A DNA stretch of 40,979 nucleotides from Crocinitomicaceae bacterium (GTDB taxonomy: Bacteria > Bacteroidota > Bacteroidia > Flavobacteriales_D > Crocinitomicaceae): positions 1-40,979 of the forward strand of contig JAIPAL010000014.1 of NCBI GenBank assembly GCA_021740085.1, written 5' to 3'. Each line of letters opens with the position of its first letter. The first letter of the stretch is position 1. Shown here piece by piece: positions 32,107-40,452 of the stretch. The position numbers and the translations under genes are program-made. The notes below the pieces were generated by a model, which saw only the letters and a list, made by a program, of their open reading frames with translations, was not told the DNA's origin and ran no database searches.

Positions 32107-33243
32107 TTAATTTTTAAAAATATTTTCAAGTTCTTTTTCAAGTTCTTCACCGCGAAGATTAGTTTTGATAATATTTCCTTCCTTGTCAATAAGGACCGTA
32201 AATGGCACGCTATTAACCTGATACATTTTGCTAACGCGGCTGTTCCACCCACCTAAATCACTCACATGATTTGGCCAAGTAAGTTTGTCTTGATTGATAG
32301 CAGCTATCCATTTGTCTTTATCCGTATCTAAGGAAACACTCATGATGGTAAAGCCTTTGTCTTTATATTTTTCATAGATGCGAACTACATTCGGATTTTC
32401 TTTACGACAAGGTCCACACCACGATGCCCAAAAATCAATCAATACTACTTTCCCTTTTAAACTAGCTAAACTAATTTTTGTCTTTCGATCGATCCCTAGC
32501 TCCTCAAAATCTGGCGAAACTTTCCCTGGAGAGAGAAGTGCTGCTTCATTTAATTTTCTTGCCTCTTCTATCTTTTTATCCTTAATACCTTGGATATATT
32601 TAAGGTACTCTTTAACTGTCGGACTTTCAGCAAAGCTCGTTGCTACCTGATTCATAATTCCTTCATAGGCTTCAAACTCTGTTTCAATATTCATGGATAT
32701 TAAGGCAATGATTAAGGCCGGAGAGTTTTGATTACTTGCAATAAATTCTTGTCGATCGTTTTGGTATTGCAAAAATTCTTTACTCATGTAATCATTAATC
32801 GCTTTTGCTTTTGAAGTATCTGCTTTAAGTGCCGTCATGGCAGAATCGCTTTTAATATTCCAACGATCCATTAGGTTGGAGAATTGGTTCATGGCATGTG
32901 ATTCATCCGATCCAACGATGTTACAAAATTTACTAATTTTCTTTCCATCGCCATAAATTTTTATATCGCTTTTATCGCGTAAAATTAAATGTGCTTGACT
33001 TTTTCCCATTCTCAGCACGTAATAATCCGTTGACGGTAAATTACCCTTAATGGTAAAATTCCCTTTTTTATCGATAGGTACTGCGATATAATCTTTATAG
33101 TATTTTCCGTAAAAATGAGAAATTTTCACGGAGTCGAAGTCAGCGTTAAATATATTGCCTGAAACGGTAACATTAATGCTGTTTTGTGCAAATGCCATAC
33201 TATTTAAAATAGTAATCAGAAGTAAAATAGGTAGATTTTTCAT
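32107..33243 (-). CDS. TlpA-like periplasmic thioredoxin with N-terminal DUF4369-like domain (copy 1)
   Basis: 378 residues. Signal peptide (LLLITILNSMAFAQ), then a beta-rich DUF4369-type domain (about 22-115: VSGNIFNADFDSVKISHFYGKYY, FTIKGNLPSTDYYVL), a helical middle, and a thioredoxin/AhpC-TSA domain from about 240 with active site ASWCGPCRKENP and SVPFTVLIDKEGNI. It should reduce or shuffle disulfides in the periplasm. It is closely similar to the next gene upstream over the thioredoxin domain, indicating tandem duplication. Confidence 0.85.
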   Translation of the reverse strand: MKNLPILLLITILNSMAFAQNSINVTVSGNIFNADFDSVKISHFYGKYYKDYIAVPIDKKGNFTIKGNLPSTDYYVLRMGKSQAHLILRDKSDIKIYGDGKKISKFCNIVGSDESHAMNQFSNLMDRWNIKSDSAMTALKADTSKAKAINDYMSKEFLQYQNDRQEFIASNQNSPALIIALISMNIETEFEAYEGIMNQVATSFAESPTVKEYLKYIQGIKDKKIEEARKLNEAALLSPGKVSPDFEELGIDRKTKISLASLKGKVVLIDFWASWCGPCRKENPNVVRIYEKYKDKGFTIMSVSLDTDKDKWIAAINQDKLTWPNHVSDLGGWNSRVSKMYQVNSVPFTVLIDKEGNIIKTNLRGEELEKELENIFKN

Positions 33244-33252
33244 ACGTTAAAT

Positions 33253-34407
33253 TTATAAAATACTTTTTATTTTTTGCTCTAATAATTCACCCCGTAAGCC
33301 AACGCCTAAAATTTTTCCGTCTTTTGAAACTAACACCGTATGTGGTATAGCATCAAATCCATAAACTTGGGTCATTGGGGATTGCCAACCTTTTAGATCA
33401 CTAACATGATTTGGCCAAACGAGCCCGTCTTGTTCAATTGCCGTTTTCCATGCTGTTTCTTTGTCATCTAAAGAAACAGATAAAATGGTAAATCCTTTAT
33501 TTTTATATTTTTCATAAAGCTTAACAAGGTTCGGGTTCTCTTTTCTACATGGTCCGCACCACGATGCCCAAAAATCTATTAATACCACTTTCCCTTGGAG
33601 CGAAGATAGGGTGAGCGCTTTTCCATCAGGAGTTGTAAGTGTGAAATCTGGCGCTGGCATGGTGCCATTCTCAATTGTTTTATATTGCTCGTATCCAGCA
33701 GCAATTTGTTCATATTGAAAAGCAACCGAATTACTTGCCGGTGAATCACCGTATTTCATTTGGAAAGCTTTGGCAATTGTTTCCAGCGCCTTTAAATTGT
33801 CAATGTTCCACGTTTCAAAACCACTCGAAGGAAATAATTCCATGCCGAGAATGATATTGTAAGGATTATCAGGTGATGTATTAATTTTATTTCTAGCATA
33901 CATCTCAATTTCTTCCTTCGTTTGATTTATTATTTTGGAAAAATCTGATTCGCTTAGTGTTTTTTGTTGACCAGCAATTTCATCCATTTTGAGGTCTACT
34001 TTACGTCGCAATTTTAAATAATTATTCATCGTTAAGGACCAAGGAGTGCCGCTTGCATTAGGAAGCTCCGTAAATGTTCCTAATGAGGTATTAATCTTAA
34101 GATGATCTTGGGGCTTTAGCGGTAAAGCAAGGCTCTTTTTTTCATCATTACCAATGGTCATTATGTAGTAGCCTAGACCAGGAACATTACCATCTATAGA
34201 AAAAGTGCCATCGGGTTTTATCGTGCTGCTGGCAACAATAACGTTCCCATTCTCACTAGGAGCATTGATAGCGATCGTAAGTCCATCGGCATCGAGTACT
34301 TTTCCGGATACATGAAAATTTATGGCTAACTCTTCTTCGCTCTCCGAATCGTTACAAGCGAGTAAAATTGATAGTAATGGGAAAAGCGCTAATAATAAAT
34401 ACTTCAT
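33253..34407 (-). CDS. TlpA-like thioredoxin lipoprotein with DUF4369-like domain (copy 2)
   Basis: 384 residues. A lipoprotein signal ends in SILLAC, so this copy is anchored whereas copy 1 is not. A DUF4369-like beta domain (about 30-115) and helical middle precede the thioredoxin domain with ASWCGPCRKENP and IPHTVLVSKDGKI. The two copies share long identical stretches around KVVLIDFWASWCGPCRKENP and LVWPNHVSDL/LTWPNHVSDL. It overlaps gatB by four bases (ATGA) and lies nine bases before copy 1. Confidence 0.85.
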   Translation of the reverse strand: MKYLLLALFPLLSILLACNDSESEEELAINFHVSGKVLDADGLTIAINAPSENGNVIVASSTIKPDGTFSIDGNVPGLGYYIMTIGNDEKKSLALPLKPQDHLKINTSLGTFTELPNASGTPWSLTMNNYLKLRRKVDLKMDEIAGQQKTLSESDFSKIINQTKEEIEMYARNKINTSPDNPYNIILGMELFPSSGFETWNIDNLKALETIAKAFQMKYGDSPASNSVAFQYEQIAAGYEQYKTIENGTMPAPDFTLTTPDGKALTLSSLQGKVVLIDFWASWCGPCRKENPNLVKLYEKYKNKGFTILSVSLDDKETAWKTAIEQDGLVWPNHVSDLKGWQSPMTQVYGFDAIPHTVLVSKDGKILGVGLRGELLEQKIKSIL

Positions 34408-35861
34408 AATGCATCGAGTGTTGAGCGTAATAAACCATTTGATTTCTTTGGGTCAGCTTTCCCTCCAGAAACTTTCATAAGTTTTCCCATAAAAAATCCA
34501 ATGAGTTGCTTGTCTCCATTTCTATATCTTTCCACTTCAGCAGGATTTTCTTCAATGACGCGTTTAATGTAACCATCAATAATGGATTCATTTGCTTCTT
34601 GGAACAAGTTTAATTCTTGCGCAATATCTAGTGATGACTTTTCAGAGGTTAACAGTAAAGGAAAAATCCGTTGTGCAGCGATTGTGGTAGAAACTTTTCC
34701 TTCATCAATCAATTGAATCAATCCCGCAATTCGTTCAGGGGTAATAGGAAAAGTGCTTATTTCCACTCCATTTTCGTTTAAAAATGATTTTATTTCTCCC
34801 ATTAACCAATTGGCCGCTGCTTTGGCATTTTTTGTATGTTGTAGTAATTCCTCAAAATATAGGGCGATGGCTTTGTTGTCGGTGATGTTCATTGCATCGT
34901 AGTCCGTTAGGCCAAGCTCGTTGGTATATTTTAAGTACAGTGTTCTAGGTAAAGGAGGCATTTCGGCTGCTACTTCATCAATTTCTTGTTGCGTTATAAA
35001 AAGTGGTTGCAGATCCGGTTCCGGAAAGTAGCGATAATCATTCGCTGCTTCTTTTGCTCTCATTGCAATGGTTATTCCTTTAAAGGCATCAAAAGAGCGA
35101 GTTTCTTGACGAATATGTTCTTGCTTTTCAATACATTCAATTTGTCTTATTATTTCAAATTCAATGGCTCTTTGAACATTGCGAATAGAATTCATGTTTT
35201 TAACCTCAACTTTCGTCCCAAAAGAAGTTGCTCCTTTCAAATTGACTGAAATATTAGCATCACAACGGAGGGAACCTTCTTCCATATTTCCATCACAAAT
35301 TTCTAGATAGCGGACTAACTTCCGAACCTCAGAAACGAAATAATACGCTTCGCTGGAGGAGCGCATATCTGGTTCAGAAACAATTTCAAGGAGAGGTACA
35401 CCAGCTCTATTTAAATCTACCAAGGTATCGTACACATCGACATCATGGATACTTTTTCCAGCATCTTCCTCCATGTGTATGCGTGTAATGCCTATGGTTT
35501 TTTCATTGCCATTATCATCTTTGATGATTAAATGACCACCTACACAAATAGGTGTTTTATCTTGCGTGATTTGGTAGCCCTTTGGCAAATCGGGGTAAAA
35601 ATAATTTTTTCTTGCAAAATATTGGGATCTAGCAATATCGCTTTGACAAGATAGGCCTAAACGAATCGCAAATTCAATGGTTTTTTTATTCATCACCGGC
35701 AATGTGCCAGGGTGCCCAAGTGTTATGACACTCACATTTGTATTGGGAGTCGCACCAAATTCATTACAATCATCTGAATAAGCTTTTGATTGTGTTAACA
35801 TTTGGGCATGGACTTCCAAACCAATAACTACTTCGTATTTATCACGAATTTTTTGATCCAT
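34404..35861 (-). CDS. gatB: Asp-tRNA(Asn)/Glu-tRNA(Gln) amidotransferase subunit B
   Basis: 485 residues, full length. Hallmarks: YEVVIGLEVHAQM at the start, the VPLLEIVSEPDMRSSSEAY block, GSLRCDANIS, RYFPEPDLQPL, and the C-terminal YqeY-like helical domain ending in the tRNA-binding tail. GatB supplies the kinase active site of GatCAB, converting Glu-tRNA(Gln) to Gln-tRNA(Gln) and, where needed, Asp-tRNA(Asn) to Asn-tRNA. gatA and gatC are not adjacent. One base separates it from punA. Confidence 0.95.
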   Translation of the reverse strand: MDQKIRDKYEVVIGLEVHAQMLTQSKAYSDDCNEFGATPNTNVSVITLGHPGTLPVMNKKTIEFAIRLGLSCQSDIARSQYFARKNYFYPDLPKGYQITQDKTPICVGGHLIIKDDNGNEKTIGITRIHMEEDAGKSIHDVDVYDTLVDLNRAGVPLLEIVSEPDMRSSSEAYYFVSEVRKLVRYLEICDGNMEEGSLRCDANISVNLKGATSFGTKVEVKNMNSIRNVQRAIEFEIIRQIECIEKQEHIRQETRSFDAFKGITIAMRAKEAANDYRYFPEPDLQPLFITQQEIDEVAAEMPPLPRTLYLKYTNELGLTDYDAMNITDNKAIALYFEELLQHTKNAKAAANWLMGEIKSFLNENGVEISTFPITPERIAGLIQLIDEGKVSTTIAAQRIFPLLLTSEKSSLDIAQELNLFQEANESIIDGYIKRVIEENPAEVERYRNGDKQLIGFFMGKLMKVSGGKADPKKSNGLLRSTLDAL

Positions 35862-35862
35862 A

Positions 35863-36675
35863 TTAAATCCGAGCGATTAATTCTTTCATGATGATGGTCA
35901 TCTTTGGTTCTTGCTTGCTTGCAACATTAATGACATCTTGAACACTTACTTTTTCAATTTTTCCAGGTACTCCTAAATCAGTTATGATTGAAACTGCAAA
36001 ACAAGGAATTTCCATGTGTCGAGCAACAATAACTTCAGGAACGGTAGACATTCCAACCGCATCAGCGCCGATTATACGAACGTACTTATATTCGGATGGT
36101 GTTTCAAGCGTAGGGCCAGTCATTCCAGCATAGCAACCAACGGCTACACGAATATTATTTTCTTTTGCAATTTGAACAGCAAGCTCAATCATTTGCTCAT
36201 CATAAGCATCTGACATATCTGGAAATCTAGGACCTAGTTCATCGATATTTTTTCCAATCAGGGGATTGCCAGGAAATAAATTAATGTGATCATTCATTAT
36301 CATGATTTCACCTACTTCATAATCAGGATTCACTCCACCAGAGGCATTTGACAAAAACAGTTTTTCGATACCTAATAATTTCATTACACGAACGGGGAAG
36401 GTAACTTGTTGCAATGTATAACCTTCATAGTAATGAAAACGACCTTGCATTGCCACTACATGTTTTCCGCCTAATTCACCAAAAATTAATTTTCCAGAAT
36501 GACTTTCAACCGTTGAAACAGGGAAATTAGGAATGTTTTCGTAGGGAATTTCATCAATGATATTTATTTCCTTTACCAATCCTCCGAGGCCAGTTCCGAG
36601 AATAATACCAATGGTTGGATTTACTTTTGTTTGGCTTTTGATGTAAGCTACAGATTCATTAAATTTTTCTAACAT
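35863..36675 (-). CDS. punA: Purine nucleoside phosphorylase (trimeric, PNP family 2 type)
   Basis: 270 residues. Phosphate and substrate motifs of the low-mass trimeric class: IGIILGTGLGGL, VESHSGKLIFGELGG, MQGRFHYYEGY, FLSNASGGVNPDY, MTGPTLETPSEYK and ADAVGMSTVPEVIVARH. It cleaves purine nucleosides, mainly guanosine and inosine types, with phosphate for salvage. Its 5' end overlaps the lpxK 3' end by 17 bp. Confidence 0.9.
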   Translation of the reverse strand: MLEKFNESVAYIKSQTKVNPTIGIILGTGLGGLVKEINIIDEIPYENIPNFPVSTVESHSGKLIFGELGGKHVVAMQGRFHYYEGYTLQQVTFPVRVMKLLGIEKLFLSNASGGVNPDYEVGEIMIMNDHINLFPGNPLIGKNIDELGPRFPDMSDAYDEQMIELAVQIAKENNIRVAVGCYAGMTGPTLETPSEYKYVRIIGADAVGMSTVPEVIVARHMEIPCFAVSIITDLGVPGKIEKVSVQDVINVASKQEPKMTIIMKELIARI

Positions 36676-37687
36676 AATTTCTTATTAATTGATTAAATTC
36701 ATTTTCATTTTCTATCGTAACAGTCATTGGTAAAATATACCATGGATAATTTTCTAGATGTAATTCACTAAGTACGTTTTTCAATCGCATAAAATCTTTG
36801 TGAGTGGTAACGATAATACTATTTCTATTAGCAAAGGTATCAAATTTTTTATGAATTATTTCGATGTCTTTTTGGCTAAAATCGTGATGGTCTGAAAAAT
36901 TAATATGCTCCGTTGTATAGATTGCTGAAAGATGATTCAATATTGCTTGAGGATTGGCAATACCACTTACAATCAGCACTTTTTCAATATCCTTTACCAC
37001 CAACTTACTTATTGGGGTCAGCGCTGCATAATTAATTTTTGAAAAAAAGATTTTTTTCTGGTATTTCGCTAATTTCTTAGTCACCGCATCTTTTTGTTCG
37101 TTGCTAATGTCATTTGGACATTTGGTAATAACAATGATATCGGCTCTATTTGCCCCTGATTTGGCTTCTCTTAAATTGCCTGTCGGCAATAAAAAATCAT
37201 TGTAAAAGGGAGCATCGAATGTGCTTAGAAGGATTGTCAGCCCTGCTTTTATTTGACGATGTTGCAAAGCATCATCTAGCAATAAAACAGCATTAGTTGG
37301 AAAAGGTAGCAGTTGTTGAATTCCATTCCTTCTATTTTCAGAAACGGCAACATTTATAGTATCTAGGTGTTCAAGCTTGTACGCTAAAGGCTCATCACCA
37401 ACATCCAGGCTACTGTCTGTATGCCTCACTAAATGGAATCCAGTTGTTTTTCGACCGTATCCTCTTGAAAGCACCGTTAGGGGATGCTCCATTTTTAATA
37501 GCGAAATCAAATAATTGGTCATCGGTGATTTTCCAGTACCTCCAACTCGTAAGTTTCCAATACAAATAGAGGGAATTTCTGGGGCGTACGATTTAAGTAA
37601 ATGGTTATTATACAAAGCATTTCGAACAATGCCAATGAGCCAAAAGATGATGGAAATAGGAAATAAAAGCCAACGCAAAAGGAGCAT
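36659..37687 (-). CDS. lpxK: Tetraacyldisaccharide 4'-kinase
   Basis: 342 residues from the ATG at 37687; a TTG two codons earlier is also in frame. An N-terminal membrane helix (LLLRWLLFPISIIFWLIGIV) precedes the P-loop CIGNLRVGGTGKSP, then the LpxK segments LSRGYGRKTTGF, DEPLAYK, LLDDALQHR and FSDHHDFS. It phosphorylates the 4' position of the lipid A disaccharide at the inner membrane. It is the first gene of the nine-gene run; a TACTTTTG box lies three bases before the ATG. Confidence 0.95.
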   Translation of the reverse strand: MLLLRWLLFPISIIFWLIGIVRNALYNNHLLKSYAPEIPSICIGNLRVGGTGKSPMTNYLISLLKMEHPLTVLSRGYGRKTTGFHLVRHTDSSLDVGDEPLAYKLEHLDTINVAVSENRRNGIQQLLPFPTNAVLLLDDALQHRQIKAGLTILLSTFDAPFYNDFLLPTGNLREAKSGANRADIIVITKCPNDISNEQKDAVTKKLAKYQKKIFFSKINYAALTPISKLVVKDIEKVLIVSGIANPQAILNHLSAIYTTEHINFSDHHDFSQKDIEIIHKKFDTFANRNSIIVTTHKDFMRLKNVLSELHLENYPWYILPMTVTIENENEFNQLIRNYVRKI

Positions 37688-37690
37688 GCT

Positions 37691-37698
37691 CAAAAGTA
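37691..37698 (-). promoter_or_regulatory. -7 promoter box TACTTTTG of the lpxK run
   Basis: Perfect TAnnTTTG on the minus strand, three nt before the lpxK ATG. With a start site 5-7 nt downstream, the mRNA would begin at or inside the start codon. Confidence 0.4.
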
Positions 37699-37739
37699 AG
37701 GCAATCTTTTAAAAGAAATAAAAATTAAGGGCATTAAGT

Positions 37740-38450
37740 TTAGCTGGTATGATAATCAGATAACGCTTGATCATCAGCATAATAATAAATTCGAATTTGT
37801 GCGGTATCGTTAAGAAAATCAATTTTACCCACCTCAAACCTATTTATCACTAAGCCGGTTCTATTTTCAAGATCGTTTTTCATTTCTTCATAACGATCAA
37901 CGTGAATTAAATCAATGCGTTCGTAGTTAATGGTTTTTCTCGTTTCGTGTTTTACCAACCAAATGTATTCCAAGACAAAAATGATCAATACAATGGATAT
38001 ATTAATCAAGCCCATTTCTACTAAGTTAATCTGAAAGGCATCTTTAACTAGAATAGATGGTGTAGCTAAAAGAGCATTGACAACACTGAGGCCAATAATC
38101 ACAAAGAGATAGGTCATTTCTTTAATTTCAATGGCATCTGTACGATAACGGATAATACCGAAAATAGCAAATAATCCAAGTCCCATTCCGGTATCTATGT
38201 CTAATTTCTTTAAACCGAAACAAAGGAAAAAAGTAATAAATCCGATTAAATAATACGTAAATAAATAATCTTTTCTTTTTGTTTTTGGGTAATAAAGAAA
38301 TCGAATAATTATGGTAAGGATTACAGTATTGATAGCTAAACGAACAAGCAAGGTATAAATATCTGAATTATTCCATGTGAAAATGGAATCTACAACGTTT
38401 GTATTTATTGGATTGGTTCCTTTTAATAATGTGATAAAATTAGCAAGCAT
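37740..38450 (-). CDS. DUF4956 membrane protein
   Basis: 236 residues with about four membrane helices in 30-160 (LAINTVILTIIIRFLYY; FTYYLIGFITFFLCFGL; GLGLFAIFGIIRYR; INISIVLIIFVLEYIWL) and a cytoplasmic C-terminal domain of about 75 residues. The family hallmark FGIIRYRTDAIEIKEMTYLF joins helices. DUF4956 genes are often beside VTC-domain genes, as here with an 11-bp overlap, so a role in polyphosphate synthesis or transport through the membrane is likely but unproven. Confidence 0.85.
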   Translation of the reverse strand: MLANFITLLKGTNPINTNVVDSIFTWNNSDIYTLLVRLAINTVILTIIIRFLYYPKTKRKDYLFTYYLIGFITFFLCFGLKKLDIDTGMGLGLFAIFGIIRYRTDAIEIKEMTYLFVIIGLSVVNALLATPSILVKDAFQINLVEMGLINISIVLIIFVLEYIWLVKHETRKTINYERIDLIHVDRYEEMKNDLENRTGLVINRFEVGKIDFLNDTAQIRIYYYADDQALSDYHTS

Positions 38451-39204
38451 GATTTTCTATATTTTGAAGGTAAAGGTATTTTCTTTTAAAGCGATTCATT
38501 TTAATTTTTTCTTGTTTGTAAAGTTCGATAGCACCTAAACAATATTTACTTAAGCGATACGGACGAATAATTCTATTTTTCATCATTACAAAAAAGGGTG
38601 ATAAACGGTCAATTTTTTCTTGTTTTAATTCGGCAATAACTAAATTTTTATATTCTTTTGTTGAGTCCTCTCTGGTAAATTTTAAATCAAAATCAAAGGT
38701 GAGGCGCTCATTTCTGGTTTTATTAACTAAGGTGATTCGATGAAAAGAATTTTCTAAAGTTGGTAGTAAAGTTGATTTTGTAATGCTATTGTCAGCAATA
38801 AATTTATTCATTTCACTCGAGAAGGTAGACTTGAAATCATCTACAGTGATTCTTTTTTTGTTGGTCCGTCCTTTAAATTTATGTTTGATCTCAAGGAATA
38901 ATAGATTGGACTCCACATATTTTCGAATTCGAATTTTAAATCGATTGGGTCTGCCACTGTGATGATCGCAGTAAAAGCTCAGTTTGTTATCATCAAAATA
39001 TTGACTTTGATAACTAGGGATTCTTATAGTATTAATTTCTAATACAAAGTAGTTTTCAGCTAAGTCAGGAAGGATTTCCGCCAGCACTTTTATATCAAAA
39101 GCAAATTTTGTATCTACTCGATTCATTAATTTAACTCTTTCCATTTGTTCTAAATGAATAGGTTCAAAAGTGCCCAATAAATTAACAAATTGTTTACTAA
39201 ACAT
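38440..39204 (-). CDS. VTC-domain polyphosphate polymerase
   Basis: 254 residues forming one VTC catalytic (tunnel-fold) domain without SPX or membrane parts. Basic and acidic tunnel residues are visible: MNRVDTKFAF (28-36), YFDDNKLSFYCDHHSGRPNRFKIRIRKY, FLEIKHKFKGRTNKKRITV, and AELKQEK near the end. In yeast Vtc4 this domain makes polyphosphate from ATP. Here it is soluble and probably docks on the DUF4956 membrane partner encoded in the overlapping next gene. A TAACTTTG box sits five bases before the ATG. Confidence 0.85.
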   Translation of the reverse strand: MFSKQFVNLLGTFEPIHLEQMERVKLMNRVDTKFAFDIKVLAEILPDLAENYFVLEINTIRIPSYQSQYFDDNKLSFYCDHHSGRPNRFKIRIRKYVESNLLFLEIKHKFKGRTNKKRITVDDFKSTFSSEMNKFIADNSITKSTLLPTLENSFHRITLVNKTRNERLTFDFDLKFTREDSTKEYKNLVIAELKQEKIDRLSPFFVMMKNRIIRPYRLSKYCLGAIELYKQEKIKMNRFKRKYLYLQNIENHAC

Positions 39205-39209
39205 TAAGC

Positions 39210-39217
39210 CAAAGTTA
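39210..39217 (-). promoter_or_regulatory. -7 promoter box TAACTTTG of the VTC-DUF4956 pair
   Basis: Perfect TAnnTTTG on the minus strand, five nt before the VTC ATG, in the 87-bp divergent spacer shared with purT. Confidence 0.45.
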
Positions 39218-39279
39218 CCATTTAGAATTGTTTTTTCTAATTTATGCTAAAATAATAAATTTTAACGAACATTGAGTTT

Positions 39280-39287
39280 TATCTTTG
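39280..39287 (+). promoter_or_regulatory. -7 promoter box TATCTTTG of purT
   Basis: Perfect TAnnTTTG, four nt before the purT ATG at 39292; implies a leaderless or nearly leaderless message. Confidence 0.45.
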
Positions 39288-39291
39288 TCAC

Positions 39292-40452
39292 ATGAGAAAA
39301 CGTATCTTGTTATTGGGTTCAGGGGAGCTAGGTAAAGAGTTTGCTATTGCTTGCCAACGGCTTGGTCAATTTGTTATTGCTGTGGATAGTTATCCAAATG
39401 CACCTGCTATGCAGGTTGCGCATGAATGTGCCGTCATCAATATGCTTGATGCGAATGCGCTTGATTCCTTAGTAGCATCCTATAAGCCGGATATTATTGT
39501 TCCCGAGATCGAGGCGATTCGCACAGAACGGTTTTATGATTACGAAAAACAAGGTATTCATGTTGTTCCGAGTGCGAAAGCAGCCAATTTCACCATGAAT
39601 CGGAAAGCAATTCGAGATCTTGCTTCCAAGGAGCTTGGAATAAAGACGGCTACTTATCGCTATGCAACTAGTTTAGAAGAGTTGACAGCCGGCGTTGCTG
39701 TATGTGGTATGCCTTGCGTGGTAAAGCCTTTAATGTCAAGTTCAGGTAAGGGGCAAAGTGTCATTCGTTCAACTGACGATATCGAAAAATCGTGGCTGTA
39801 TGCTATGGAGGGGTCTCGCGGTGACCTAAAGGAAATAATTGTAGAATCTTTTGTCGATTTCGACTATGAAATAACCCTTTTAACGCTTACTCAAAAAAAT
39901 GGTAATACCTTATTTTGCCCACCCATTGGACATCGGCAGGAGCGAGGGGATTACCAAGAAAGTTGGCAGCCTATGCCGATGAATCCGGCTCATCTCCAAG
40001 AAGCTCAAGAAATGGCGGCGCTAGTAACGGCTGCTTTGGGGGGGCAAGGAATTTGGGGAGTAGAGTTTTTTATTACAAAAACGGGTGCGGTTTTTTCTGA
40101 ATTATCGCCAAGGCCCCACGATACAGGTATGGTTACGCTTGGGGGCACACAAAATTTTTCTGAGTTTGAATTACATGCCAGGGCGATTTTAGGAATTCCC
40201 GTAACCGAAATTACCTTAGCAAAAAATGGCGCAAGCGCAGTAATTTTAGCTAAAGATAACAAGGAGGATTTTCCGATAATTACAGGACTTGAGGAGGCTG
40301 CTCAATTTCCGAATTCAGATTTTCGTATTTTTGGTAAACCTTCTACGCGGGTAAATAGAAGGATGGGTGTTGCTTTGGCATATGGAAATGAACCTGTTGA
40401 AGCCTTAGTAGAATCAGCAAAAAAGATTGCTAACATGATTAATATTAATTAA
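39292..40452 (+). CDS. purT: Formate-dependent phosphoribosylglycinamide formyltransferase 2
   Basis: 386 residues, the usual length. ATP-grasp enzyme: the N-terminal domain has [19 protein letters not shown] and [14 protein letters not shown]; the grasp domain has [48 protein letters not shown] and a C-terminal [10 protein letters not shown]. It makes formylglycinamide ribonucleotide from GAR, formate and ATP in purine synthesis, independent of tetrahydrofolate. Its base composition looks a little GC-richer than its neighbours, which may hint at separate ancestry but is weak evidence. It directly abuts the M61 gene. Confidence 0.95.
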   Translation: MRKRILLLGSGELGKEFAIACQRLGQFVIAVDSYPNAPAMQVAHECAVINMLDANALDSLVASYKPDIIVPEIEAIRTERFYDYEKQGIHVVPSAKAANFTMNRKAIRDLASKELGIKTATYRYATSLEELTAGVAVCGMPCVVKPLMSSSGKGQSVIRSTDDIEKSWLYAMEGSRGDLKEIIVESFVDFDYEITLLTLTQKNGNTLFCPPIGHRQERGDYQESWQPMPMNPAHLQEAQEMAALVTAALGGQGIWGVEFFITKTGAVFSELSPRPHDTGMVTLGGTQNFSEFELHARAILGIPVTEITLAKNGASAVILAKDNKEDFPIITGLEEAAQFPNSDFRIFGKPSTRVNRRMGVALAYGNEPVEALVESAKKIANMININ

